Origin: Miscanthus floridulus
Lineage: Eukaryota > Streptophyta > Magnoliopsida > Poales > Poaceae
NCBI RefSeq assembly: GCF_019320115.1
Contig: NC_089598.1
Location: 85,761,560 to 85,825,559 of the forward strand
Direction of reading: 5' to 3'
Length of the DNA stretch: 64,000 nt
Shown in pieces: positions 22,567-34,187 of this stretch. Position numbers and translations under genes: made by a program. The notes under the pieces are model-generated. The model had not been told where the DNA came from and searched no databases. It saw nothing but the letters and a program-made list of their open reading frames with translations. Each line of letters starts with the position of its first letter. Within the stretch, counting starts at the first letter, position 1.

Positions 22567-22988
22567 ATTAAATGATATTAACATATTTTTTATTAATATT
22601 AAGAGTAATAAGATAAATTAAGAGCAACAAAATAATGGTTGCACGAAAATTTTATGATGATAATTGTTTATATACTAGATATATACATGTGCGCTGCACG
22701 GGGACACAAATCTTTTCTGACACCGACGTCAACATCGACATCGCGTTCGGTGGGCCATCGTGGCGGCCTCACGCGGTACCTGTTTTGGTTCGACGACGGC
22801 ACATCGGCGTGCACTCGGAACTCCACGTCCAGGCGTCAGCAGCATCGACGGCGAGGCGGCACACGGCAGTACTATGGGTGCCTGCAGGGAGCCAGGTTTG
22901 ATCTACGTGACCTGGCCCGGGTGAGCTGATCACCACTGGATTTGGAAACGGTATATGCCTTGCCCTTGCATGTGAGCATGCAGACGTA
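22567..22988. other. Intergenic stretch without a supported gene
   Basis: It contains short GC-rich open frames (22635-22929) but no recognisable domain, start context or splice pattern. I see nothing I can name. Confidence 0.4.
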
Positions 22989-23222
22989 CTCCCACGTCTC
23001 AAAATAGAAGTCGTTATGGAATAGTGTAGACCAAACTTTCTTAATTTTAACTAGTTTTATAAAAAATACGTGTAATATTTATATCTCCAATTAAGTTTAT
23101 TATAAAAGTATATTCAACGACCTATCTAATGATACGAATTATATATTATAAATATTAATATTCTTTAATATATAATTAGTCAAAGTTAATAAAAATTGAC
23201 TTCTCGAACAACGAGAATGACG
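22989..23222. mobile_element. Decayed Stowaway-like MITE
   Basis: The left end ACTCCCACGTCTCAAAATAGAAGTCG resembles Stowaway ends, and the right side carries the complementary phrase TTGACTTCTCGAACAACGAG. The interior is AT-rich, with phrases common in such grass MITEs. The right terminus is poorly preserved, so the limits are approximate. Confidence 0.5.
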
Positions 23223-23361
23223 TGTATTTTGGCACAAACGAGCAGCAGCCACACGGTCTTGTTTCGCGCGGGATTGCCGAGAGCACCTGCGCGACAGGAA
23301 ACAGATCAGTGGTGGGGCCATGGGGCCTGCAGTTTCGTACGATACCGGTAACAACTCGTAT

Positions 23362-23604
23362 CAGGTTATGTTTAGCTCTAAAAATTTTTCCCAAAAGGTG
23401 CTATAGTAGCCATTACATCGAATCTTGCGATACGTGCATGGAGTATTAAACGTAGACGAAAAAAAACTAATTGTACAGTTTAGTTGAAAATCGCGAGACG
23501 AACGTTTTGAACATAATTAGTCCATGATTAAATACTAATTGTCAAATAAAAACGAAAGTGCTACAGTAGCTAAAATCTCAAACTTCACCCAACTAAACAA
23601 GGCC
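23362..23604 (-). mobile_element. MITE of the GGCCTTGTTTAG family, copy A
   Basis: The right end reads AACTAAACAAGGCC and the interior has ATGGAGTATTAAACGTAGACG, GCGAGACGAACGTTTTGA and GTGCTACAGTAGC, phrases also found, reversed, in copy B at 24029-24301. The left end (AGGTTATGTTTAGCTC) is worn. No duplication is visible. Confidence 0.75.
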
Positions 23605-24028
23605 GCAGACTGGGAATTTTTTTGGTGGAGGCGCGCACACCAAGATATGGTTGATGAAATACCTTTGTATTTTTTTAGGTGGTAATAGATTCGTTTTATT
23701 TCAGTGGGCCCGTCTCCGAGCAAGCAACCAAACAACTTTTTAGAGGCAGCCTAACTTTGTGCAAACAATCAAACACCATATCATGCACTGAGCCATGCTA
23801 CGGAGAGCCTAGCCCCTAGATACGAGCTAGGATGGGTTCATTCATGAACCTGTCACGCCCTATAATATATATACATATGTAACAACAATGTGTTAGTTTT
23901 TTTTCTCCCTTTGTGAATACATACGGCAAGCAATATGAAACAAGTCATCAAGCATTAAACATGAAGTACAATTATTATTCATACGTGACAATGGTGACAC
24001 AACGATTATTATTCATAGGATGGGTTTA
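23605..24028. other. Intergenic stretch between two MITEs
   Basis: No gene, RNA or named repeat seen. Mostly AT-rich sequence with a short TATATATACATA run near 23868. Confidence 0.4.
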
Positions 24029-24301
24029 GGCCGTGTTTAGTTGGAGGCCGATTCGGCGCCGGCGGATTCGGCGGCACTGTTCATGCACTGTAGCGTTTTG
24101 TTTTTATTTGGTAATAATTGTCCAATCATTGACTAATTAGGCTCAAAACGTTCGTCTCGTAGAGTACAACCAAACTGTGCAATTAGTTTTTGATTTTGTC
24201 AACATTTAGTACTCCATGCATGTACCGCAAGTTTGATGTGACGGGGAATCTTCTTTTTGCATAGTGCCAAATTCTGGAAAATGGGGGAACTAAACATGGC
24301 C
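24029..24301 (+). mobile_element. MITE of the GGCCTTGTTTAG family, copy B (inverted to copy A)
   Basis: Ends GGCCGTGTTTAGTT and GAACTAAACATGGCC with TTA on both sides (24026-24028, 24302-24304), as for PIF/Harbinger-type (Tourist) MITEs. It shares several internal phrases with copy A in the opposite orientation. Confidence 0.8.
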
Positions 24302-24463
24302 TTATCCAGTTTGGCGTTCGCGGCATGCCCTACGCCTCTGCTTACGCGGACGGTGGTACGGAGCCGTCGAGACAGGTGCGACCAAATCGCCGGCCGCAGA
24401 CCGGAGAGGGTCCCTTGTAGACCGCATGGGGCAGCGTGGTACAACCTGTAGGAGGACGATGCG
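24302..24463. other. Ancestral intergenic sequence left of the copia insertion
   Basis: GC-rich, no stable long frame on both sides of the insertion. It continues at 45274 (GGTGCACCATTG) on the other side of the copia element; joining the flanks gives no protein I recognise. Confidence 0.4.
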
Positions 24464-24468
24464 TACGA

Positions 24469-24919
24469 TGTTGGATATAATACGGGCTTAGCCCATATAA
24501 TATTTAATAAATTAAATAAAACTCTATGGTACGTAATATTAAGTGTTGTATGGTTTAATATCATACGAGATTTTGATTGAACGTTGACTCAGCTTATATG
24601 ATTGGAAATTATTCATCTAAATTGAGAAGTTGAGAAAAGAACAAAAGCATGCCACACGCGCGCGTCGCCGCCGCCGCCGGCCGGGCCGTGGTAGGCGGGC
24701 GTGGCCAGTCTTTTGCCACTTAATCCACATAATCACGAGAGTTATTTCCTTTGATGGTGGAGGCGAACTGATTGCGTCGGTTACCGTTTCTCCTTCTCCT
24801 AGGATTCTCCGCTGCCTTTCTCCCTTCCCGTCAGTCCAGATCTCCGTCTTTAGCAACCACTCCCGAGAGAAACCACATCTCAGCAGCCTTCTGGCTTCCC
24901 CGTTCCGTACCTCTGCGTG
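24469..24919 (+). repeat. Copia 5' LTR, left part
   Basis: Starts TGTTGGATATAATA, the same start as the 3' LTR at 44288. It ends with GCGTG (24915-24919), the target site of the inserted Tekay-type element. Confidence 0.9.
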
Positions 24920-26865
24920 TGAAACAATCCCAATTTCCACGAAGGGAAATCCACAGCGTCGAAGTGTAATAAGATCGTTGTAGATCATATTACCCAAATT
25001 CCAGTCGAATATCATATCCATACAACGATAATACCAGAGTACAAATAGTGTGGAATTACATAATTTATTACATCACCGCATTGGCAGAATCAAAAGTAGC
25101 ATTCATTCAGAACAGCTTGAAGATAAGATCACCAAACTCGAGCGTAGGCACGAACCCCTCATCCGTCAAACTCCTCGGAGCTATACTCCTCAGCAGAACC
25201 TGAGTGCCAAAATTTATCAGTACGATTTGTACTGGCCACTCCCATCTCTATGAGCATTGCTTTGTGGAAATTGGATACAAGTTGGATATAAGCAAAATGA
25301 GCCTATAAGGCTAGGGTTTCCTATGCAGTAGCTTATCAAGTAAATAATAGTTTGTCAAGTTTTAACACCATTCCCACACACATTCCACTCCATTCCCTTT
25401 TCTGAGCCAGGTTTCAATCCTGGGATCGACATACCACCATCTCCATACCATCACCATACCATACCATCGCTTAGTCAACAGGCCAACTCCCTCTCGGCAC
25501 TGTCTCAAGGCCCGTAGCCCTTGGCTACGATCGACACTCTCTCACGGGGGAAGAAGAGAATGACTCATCTCACTATCTAGTTTAAGCGAAACTCAGGAAA
25601 GGTCCATAGCCGACAAGTCGGCACATGTATCGATCGATCAACCATACACTCTGCAGAGGTTTTACATAACCACAAGATCCGCCTTCCTCGCCGACCGTCG
25701 TCAACTAGGCTGATTCCGGCCGCTTGCTAGCCTAGGATAATGCCACTCTACCATTCAGCCCTGGTTCACCCCAAGTCAAGTCTGGGGTGGCTGAAACTGT
25801 GAGTCATGAGCCGGGTCCACAAGGTCTCCATGAAGTCTCGGAAGGGTGTGGGGGAAAATCCTCCGCGCCCCGTACCTCCTTACACTGTCCGCTATCAACC
25901 TAGCAGTAGTGGCAATATCCTACCAAGTAGTCCAGCCGTCCCGCACCATATAGGGCGAGTGGTACGTAAGGCTTCCCGGTGAATCTGAGTATTAGTAAGT
26001 CCTTAGGGATGACCAAGCCAAAATGTCTCCATCAGGGTTTCCATTTACCGTGCCACCACAGCACCTCCATCCCGGGCTCCACCCGTCACAGGTTCACACC
26101 TAGGTCCACCTCATATACCATTTACCCACCACATGTATCCATTTCCAGGGGTGCCCAGGTAGCATCCCATAGCAAGACTTGCCCCAAGCTCGTCGTATAC
26201 TCCAACTTGGTCGACACAACCCTCACCCTCCACACACCCAAGTCACACACGCAGCACTCTCCCCATGGTCCAGATAACACCAGTATCCACCACGCACGTA
26301 GTATAAGCGTAGTAGAAGTATAAGTAATGAAATGTATAGCAGTAAGCGTGTGTCTAGCCTAATAGCAGGGTATGCAGGGGTAAGGTTGTGCCAAGGTAAA
26401 GGCTTTCAAGCAAGCATACTACCATACAAGTCCTATCATAATATGACTGTAGCAGTAAAGTAAAGCGATAGCAGTTCTATGTTAGCCATGCGTAATAGGT
26501 GCTACGAGATTAGGTGGGATGTGGCACCTTCAGTGTAGTCGTCTCCGTACTCCTTACGGTACTCACGATCCTCGTCTGTCTGTTTCTCCTCCGAGTCTGT
26601 AAACGATCGTAATATAGTCGTGTTAGCGACGTCTATAGAATAGCACAAAGAAGCAATGAAAATTCAAAAGAGCCAAATGCACTCAAACATGGGTTCATTG
26701 CGTAGAGCTTGATTTTAGATGAATTTTGGTCCTGGTTTCGTATTTTTCTGAGGTCATATGAATTAGTTATGAATTTCCGAAGTTTAAATCTATTTTTGAA
26801 AATGCAAAAAGGCTGAATTAATCCTAGGCTGACACGTGTCATGCTGTGGTTGGTCCACGTGGCTT

Positions 26866-27185
26866 GCTGACGTCAGCATCACGGTTCCGAGCTGACAGGT
26901 GGGGCCCAGCTGATGTCAGCATGACGTCAGCGTGACGTCATCAACGTCGTCCACACCGACAGGTGGGGCCAAAGGCTATTGGGTCACTGACAGGTGGGTC
27001 CGGTCAAAGTCAACATCAGTCAACGTCGAGTCAACGGTCAACGGTCAATAGTCAGGGTCACTGACATGTGGGCCTGGGCTGCTGACGTCAGCAGCTGATG
27101 TCAACGTGATGTCAGCATGACGTCACCCCTGGCTGCGTGGGCTGCTGACATGTGGGTCCCGTGTGACGTCAGCGCCTGTCGTGTG
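26866..27185. promoter_or_regulatory. Cluster of TGACGTCA palindromes in the 3' LTR
   Basis: Six perfect TGACGTCA sites, two TGATGTCA relics and many (T)TGAC half sites (GTCAACGGTCAACGG) stand in about 320 bp. TGACGTCA is the core bound by plant TGA/bZIP factors and TTGAC is the W-box core, so this could be an enhancer array. Binding is inferred, not shown. Confidence 0.6.
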
Positions 27186-28336
27186 GGTCCAAAATGTCCG
27201 TGTCACTGACATGTGGGGCCAGGTCAACGGTCAACATTGACTAGTCAACGATCAATACGAACCGGGTTCGACTGGGTCGGTTGGGCTTCGGGTTGGGCCG
27301 GTCTGGGCCGAACACGTGGCACGCTGTGACGCTGCCACGTCACGGCCGTGGGCTCTTATTGGGCTGTGGTCCATGGCTTGCGGTCTACGGTGGACCAAGT
27401 GATGCTGGTCCATGGACCGCAGACTGGTCTACGGTGGACCGAGTCCACCCTTCGTCTCCCAGGCGTGGTCCATGTACTCCGGGTGCACGCGCAGGTGGCC
27501 GGCGAGGGGGGGGGGTGTTCCCCTATTTTTCTCCCGCGGTGGTGCTCCTGGCAGCGGCGAGTTGGCTGTGAGCCTCCGTGGCGAGGCTGGTGCCCAACTG
27601 GGGAGGGGAAAGGCTAGCCTAGGCCACGGCGATCATGATCCTGGGGCCCTAGTGGTGGCCGAGGTCTTCCAAGTCGTTGGCCACGGCGACTGGCGGCTCG
27701 GCGGTGCCCGCCGGTGGCAAGGTCGCGCACGCCAGCTCTCCAGTAACTAGGCTGGGCAGACGATGGCTTCGGTGGTTTTGTGGGTGCACGACGAATGCGT
27801 CCAGGGCTCAAGCGGGGCCTCGGACTCCCAGGTGGCCATTAGGGGCTCCAGCGGCCATGGCGACACGATGTCGATGGTGATGCGCATGAGCGATCAAGGG
27901 GGCTCCCACGGGGTGGTCACGGCATGGTCGCGGGGTGTGCGTGGGTGCATGTGTTCCTAGTGGCCGGAGACAAGGCACTGGCCTACGCGCTCTAGGTGTG
28001 GGGCGCCATGGCCAACGGTGAGGTTCGGCGGCAGAGAGAGATTGGAAGGGGGGAAAAGCTCACCGTGGGTGGCGTGGAAGAGTGGGTGGTGATGTCGTGT
28101 CGATTCGAGGCCATGTAGCTCCGGTGGCCGTGCAGTGCCGTGCCGAACCGCGTCGGTGACGAAACGCCGGCGTCGTCTTCGGCTCCGACGACCTCCTCTT
28201 CCGCGGCGGCTTCGACGTTCTCTCCCCTTCCCCTTTCTTCCCCTTCTCCCCCTTCTCTCTTGGTTCGGATGTGCTGTGGACGGCCACCAAGCGGCGGCGG
28301 GCGACGGGACGAGTGCTAGGGCAACCGAGGCCGTGG

Positions 28337-28344
28337 CTTTATAG
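28337..28344 (-). promoter_or_regulatory. TATA box of the Tekay-type LTR (left copy)
   Basis: The minus strand reads GGCTATAAAGCC. The same sequence is in the right LTR near 38454-38461. It would place the RNA start near 28310 in this LTR and near 38430 in the promoter-bearing 5' LTR. Confidence 0.5.
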
Positions 28345-29201
28345 CCGGAGCTCCGAGCTCCAAGGCGGACAGCTATGGATTGCGTCGAGCGCATCGAGCG
28401 GCATCGCGGGGCGTGGGTGGTTGGCACGGAGTTTGAATGGGCGTGGCGCTAAGGGGGGGCAAGGCCATGGTCCGGGCGTGACCCCCTGGCCCGCTCTGCC
28501 ATTGCTGTCGGCCTTCAGTCGGCTGGCGGTTGAGCGTGAGCGCAAGGAAGATGAGCAGGGGAGGGCTGTCATGCGGGGTCCGTTGGCAGCGACTGTGGGC
28601 GAAGAGAAAGGGGTGTGCGGGTGAGCAGCGCTCGGCTGACGCGTGGGGCCAATGTGGCAGCGACTGCTGGCGAGGCTGACGGGCGTGCGGGCGTGGGCGG
28701 CCTACTGGGCCGGCTTGCTGGGCCACGTGCGCACGCGCTGAGGCTGGCTGGCCGGCGCGGGCCGAGCAGGCCGAGCCTGCGAGGCCTTCTTCTTCCCTTT
28801 TTTTTCTTTTTCTGTTTCTCATTTCTTTTCCTTGTTTGAATTCAAATTTGGTTTAGAATTTGAATTTAAAACTGAGGTAACTTGTTCATTGTAGTTTAGA
28901 GGATTTTGTTTAATAATAATTTTATGGTTTATTACTTTAATGGAATTGTTAAGCATAACATAAAGCAAATGAAGATCCAACTCACAATTTGAGTTAACAA
29001 TGTATGCAACCTCTATTTGTTAGAAATTAAATAATCATAATCAACATATGACATGCCATGCCTATGTGTTGACTTAGGTTGGGTTACTTCTAATGCAACT
29101 CTTAGGTTGGGTTTTTTTACATGACACTCATCATCACATGGAAGTTTTGAGAAAAAAATTGTAGTTGGTATTTTTGGTGTGTGGATTTTTGGGTTGTTAC
29201 A

Positions 29202-29217
29202 GTCCTACCCCCTTAAC
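29202..29217 (-). other. Polypurine tract of the Tekay-type element
   Basis: The minus strand reads GTTAAGGGGGTAGGAC directly before the LTR start TGTAACAACC. This is the expected place and composition of the plus-strand primer. Confidence 0.75.
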
Positions 29218-29235
29218 AGAATCTCGTCCCCGAGA

Positions 29236-32200
29236 TTAAAGCGTAATGTACTCTTCGAAGAGGTAGGGATATCGTAGCCGGAGGTCAGACTCTTTTTCCC
29301 ATGTTGCTTCTCTCTCAGTATGATTACTCCATTGAATCTTGCATATAGGAATAGTATTGCTACGGGTCTCTTTGGTATCTCTGCCCAGAATTCTGATAGG
29401 ATGTTCTTTATACTCAAGTGTATCCTGAATGTCAAGTGTACCAGTTGGGACTACTTCATTGGGTACTCTTAAACACTTGCGTAGCTGTGAGACATGGAAT
29501 ACGGGATGTACACCCATCAATTCCTCAGGTAGCTCAAGCTTGTAGGCGAGCTTCCCAATCTTCTTGCAAATCTTGTATGGGCCAACATATCTAGGGGCAA
29601 GCTTTCCTTTCACGTGGAATCTGACAGTTCCACATAGCGGGGATACTTTGAGATAGACGAAGTCTCCCACATTGAACTCAAGTTCTCTTCTCCTTTTGTC
29701 AGCGTAGCTCTTGTATCGACTTTGAGCAATTCTCAAATTCTCTCTTACCTGAGCAACTCCTTCTGCATCTTGAATCTTAGCGGAGTCAAAGAATGATCTT
29801 TCTCCTTGTTGGGACCACATCAAAGGTGTCTTACAAGGTCTGCCATACAGAGCTTCAAATGGCGACATCCTGATACTAGCTTGGTAGCTGTTGTTGTAAG
29901 AGAACTCTGCATAGGGTAGGCATTTCTCCCAATCAGAGCCGTAATTCAGTACACTAGCGCGAAGCATGTCTTCTAAGATCTAATTTACTCATTCTGTCTG
30001 TCCATCTGTCTATGGGTGGTAAGCGGTACTGAAATCAAGTTTGGTTCCAATAGACTTGTGCAGAGCTTCCCAGAATCGGGACACAAATTGAGGACCACGA
30101 TCAGATACAATACTAGAGGGAGCTCCATGCAGTCTGAGAATATGCTCAACATATAGATCCGCTAATTTCTCGGCGTTGGTCTTGGTCTTTACTGGTACAA
30201 AGTGAGCAATCTTGGTCAAGCGATCAATAATCACCCAGATGGAATCATTGCCTTTCTGTGAACGGGGCAATCCAACTATGAAATCCATGGATATGTTCTC
30301 CCATTTCCACTCGGGTACGTCAAGAGGCTTTAGCAATCCTGCAGGCCTTTGATGTTCAGCCTTGACTCTGTTGTAGGTGTCACAACATGCCACATGTCCT
30401 GCAATGTCTGTCTTCATGCCTTTCCACCAGAAGTGTTTCTTCAGGTCTTGGTACATCTTTGAATCTCCAGGGTGAATACAGTATTTGGAATCGTGAGCTT
30501 CCGACATAATTTCCCCTCGTAGTACTGGGTCAGATGGAACACAGATTCTGTTCTTGAACCAGATGGTTCCTTGTTCATCTTCTTGGTGGTTGGTCTTGTA
30601 GCCTAGTTTCATCAGACCACGGAGATACTCAATCTCTTCACAACTTTTCTGAGCTTGACGGATGCTATCTGTGAGATCATACTGTATGCGGAGCTCATTC
30701 AACAAGCCATGCGGTAGTATCTCTAGTTGGAAATCATCAATCTCTCCCTTGAGCTCAGGTGGTACTGATTCAGTGATCAAGGTGTGACAGTAACTCTTGC
30801 GACTAAGAGCATCTGTGACTACATTAGCTTTTCCCGAATGATAGTGAATTTCCAGGTCATAGTCCTTGATCAACTCAAGCCATCGGCGTTGCCTCATATT
30901 CAAATCTTCTTGAGTGAAAAAGTACTTCAAGCTCTTGTGATCGGTGTAGATGTCACACTTGTTGCCTATCAAGTAGTGTCTCCAGATCTTCAAGGCATGC
31001 ACAACTGCTGCTAACTCCAGATCATGGGTTGGGTAACGGTTCTCGTGTTCTTTCAACTGTCGAGAAGCATAAGCTATCACTCTTCCATCCTGCATCAGCA
31101 TACAACCGAGTCCTTGACGAGATGCATCACAATAGACTACGAAATCTTTGTTGATATCAGGCAATGATAGCACAGGAGTTGTGGTAAGCTTCAGTTTCAG
31201 TTCCTGGAAGCTTTGCTCGCACGCGGGCGTCCATTCAAACTCCTTAGTCTTCTTCAGAAGGTTGGTCATTGGACGGGCTATCTTGGAGAAGTTCTCAATG
31301 AATCGGCAATAATATCCAGCCAATCCTAAGAAACTTCTGACTTCTGTCATATTGCGGGGTTGATCCCATTCTTTCACAGCTTCAATCTTGGCTAGATCAA
31401 CTATGACACCTTCAGCTAATAGTACATGGCCTAAGAAGGCAACTTCCTGTAGCCAAAACTCACATTTACTGAACTTTGCATAGAGCTGATGTTGGGCCAA
31501 TTTCTCAAGCACGGTTCTCAGATGATGTTCATGTTCTTCAGCGGTGGTTGAGTAGACAAGGATGTCATCAATGAATACCACCATGAACTTATCCAGTTCA
31601 TCCATGAAAACTTTATTCATCATGTTCATGAAGTATGCGGGAGGATTCATGAGTCCAAAGGACACCATGGTGAACTCAAACTGACCATACCTAGTCACAA
31701 AAGCTGTCTTCGGGATGTCATTTTCTCGAATCTTCATCTGATGATAGCCGGATCTGAGATCAATCTTGGAGAAATACTTGGCACCTCGAAGCTGATCAAG
31801 CATATCATCAATCCTTGGTAGGGGGTACTTGTTCTTGATGGTGACTGCGTTCAAGTTCCGGTAGTCAATGCACATTCTCATTGAGCCATCCTTCTTCTTG
31901 ACAAATAGAACAGGGGATCCCCAGGGTGAAGCACTGGGTCTGATATATCCCTTCAAGATGAGCTCATCAAGCTGTTTCTTGAGCTCAGCCAGTTCATCAA
32001 CTGACATGAGATAGGGTCTCTTGGCAATGGGTCCTGTTCCCGATAACAGATCAATGATTAACTCTACATCATGGTCTGGTGGCATACCCGATAATTCTTC
32101 AGGGAATACATCGGGATAGTCTCTGACTACTGGCACATCATGAACTGTCTTCTCCTCTTTTTGTGATTCTAAACTTGCTTTAAGGGCACATAGGATAGAG

Positions 32201-33873
32201 GTGGACTTTCCAGACTGGGGTTCACATCTAACGACTTGGCCTGATGGGTGGGTCACTTGGACATATCTAGGTGAACATGATATGATACCTCAATGAATGG
32301 TTAACCAATCCATACCTAAGATGACATCTAGGTTAGTGGAAGGTAGCAGGGTTAGGTCGGCTCTAAAGGTAAGACCCTCAATGGTAAGACTCACTCCCTT
32401 ACAGATGTGGGTGCACTTTAGGTCTCCTAAAGGTGAGCTGGTGATGATAGGCTCTTCACATGGGGTTACAGATAGGTCATGTTCTCGTGCAAACTTGGAT
32501 GATATGTAAGAACAAGTTGCTCCAGAGTCAAATAGAACTGATGCAGTATTGCCATTAACTAAAAACATATCGTACACCACGTCAGGGGCAGCTTGTGCTT
32601 CCTCGGCGTCTAGATGGTTGAGACGTCCACGAGTAGCTGATCCCTTGAACTGAGACTTCTGAGCAGCTGAGTTCTGAGGGCACTCAGTGGCTTTGTGACC
32701 TGGTTGGCCACAAGCAAAGCAGGTGAAAGGCGTATCGCCTGTAGGGGTTGGCGCGGGTGCCTTCCAGTTTCCAGTGCTTGGTGCGGAGCGGTTCTGTGCT
32801 GGGCATTCATTCGCTGTGCGGGGACGGTTGAAACGGTCCTGACTGTTGCGGTCCTGAGCATAACGGTCCCAGGGGTAACGATCCTGAGCAGGGCGGGAGT
32901 ATTTGGCGGTGTAGCCTCCACTTCCCCTACTCGATCCAGGGTTGTCCTCCCTGTTGTGGCGAGAGCGCTCCCTGGATGGTGCATCTCTATGGAACCTCTT
33001 GCGATCACGACCACAGAGAGACTCCTCAGGCTTACGCTTCCTCTCCCTATACTCTTCTCCAGCTTCAGCACGGTCCTTCTCAATCTGGATGCAGCGATCC
33101 ACCAAAGCACGCAATGTGTTGCTCTTAATACCGCCAAACTTCAGCTTGATGTGCGGGTTAAGTCCCTTGCGGTAATAGTACAACTTCTCCTTCTCAGAGT
33201 TCACAACATAAGAAGGTGCATAGTGCAGAAGGTTGGTGAAACAAGTAGTGTACTCAATCACCCTATCCTTTCCCATCTTGATGTTGCGAAACTCCTCAGC
33301 TTTGGCCTCCATGATACCCTTGGGAATGTGATACTCAGTGAATGCTTCAGCGAACTTATCCCATGAGATGTGGGCAGGGTCCTCATGGGAATCACTGAAA
33401 CTGTTGCACCAGGCGCGTGCTGCACCCGTGAGCTGGTGTGTGGTAGCTCCAACACACTCATCATCGGTGAAAGTAGTGAGGTCAAGCTTCTTCTCCATTT
33501 CCTTGAGCCAGTCATCGGCTACAAGCGGGTCAGGGTCGGTGCCATCATAGGTAGGTGGCCTTAGCTTCAGAAATCCCTCTAGCTTCCTTTGGAAGTTGTT
33601 CTGCTGACCTCCCTGGCGACGGTTTGCTCCTTCAACAAGAGCTACAAGAAGCTGGGTCTGTTGTGCCATCACTTCTGCCAGGTTCGGTGGTGGTGGTGGA
33701 GGAATGTTCTCCTCAGGTGGCGGAGTATTCTCCAGGTGGAAGGGTATCCCTCTACGTCCACGGCCATGGCCACAACCACGGTTGTTGCCACCACGTCCCC
33801 CATTGGGTTTAACTGGTTCAGGGGTGGGCGCACGTCCATGGTTCATTAGGCGATTAGAACGGCGGTTCGGCAT
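29236..33873 (-). pseudogene. Tekay-type gag-pol polyprotein, one frame with four stops
   Basis: A single frame of 1546 codons starts at the ATG at 33873 (MPNRRSNRLMNHG). Domains in order: Gag capsid (about 33600-33050; PPTYDGTDPDPLVADDWL), CCHC knuckle CFACGQPGHKATEC (about 32722-32681), protease LFDSGATCSYIS and ILGMDWL, RT with FIDDI at 31578-31561 (YxDD box variant), RNase H ([14 protein letters not shown]), integrase with HHCC region (the last Cys context reads CCDTYNR, so one Cys looks replaced), core Asp residues in SMDFIVGLP and VSDRGPQF, and a C-terminal chromodomain-like part ending ATWEKESDLRLRYPYLF. Stops are TGA 32290-32292 (after protease), TAG 30010-30012, TGA 29989-29991 and TAG 29980-29982 (the last three in the conserved integrase stretch after TAYHP). 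The frame is otherwise unbroken. Confidence 0.9.
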
Positions 33874-34187
33874 CTGCAACACGGATCAAAGAGAGTTTAG
33901 TGCTTGTGCCATAAGTGCTTATAATTCAATATGATTACATGATTTTGACGATTTAAGGAAAAACATTTATGCTATCCAACACTCATTACAAAAGAAGCAA
34001 TATGATTCATAAAGATGCAATAAGATCCGAAACATTCATTACATGGTTTTTATTACATAGCATCATCTCCAGTAGCTACACTTGAAGACGTGCGAGAATC
34101 GTTCTACTCATAGTGTCTCATAATACATCTCATAAGGGGTACATCTTACAGAAGCTACTGACATGACTCATGACCACGCAGGGTCAT

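Larger units (their letters stand above)
24920..29201 (-). repeat. 3' LTR of the Tekay-type element (4282 bp)
   Basis: On the minus strand it runs from TGTAACAACCC (29201) to GATTGTTTCA (24920). It is about 540 bp longer than the other LTR because it keeps a segment at about 25283-25836 that is missing there. A minus-strand TATA box (CTATAAAG, 28337-28344) suggests a U3 of about 860 bp and a very long R/U5. A frame of about 157 codons (28427-27957) is present in both LTRs but is Arg/Pro-rich and has no domain I know. Confidence 0.9.

Noticed and set aside
24302..24460. Possible exon at the copia insertion site
   Set aside because: Joining the two flanks of the insertion gives no extended frame with recognisable similarity.
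27957..28427. 157-codon minus-strand frame, repeated at about 38511-37924
   Set aside because: Present in both LTRs only because they are copies; Arg-rich, no domain, and open in other frames too. Kept only as a remark in the LTR entry.
32695..33366. 223-codon plus-strand frame
   Set aside because: Mirror of the Gag/zinc-knuckle part of the Tekay-type polyprotein.
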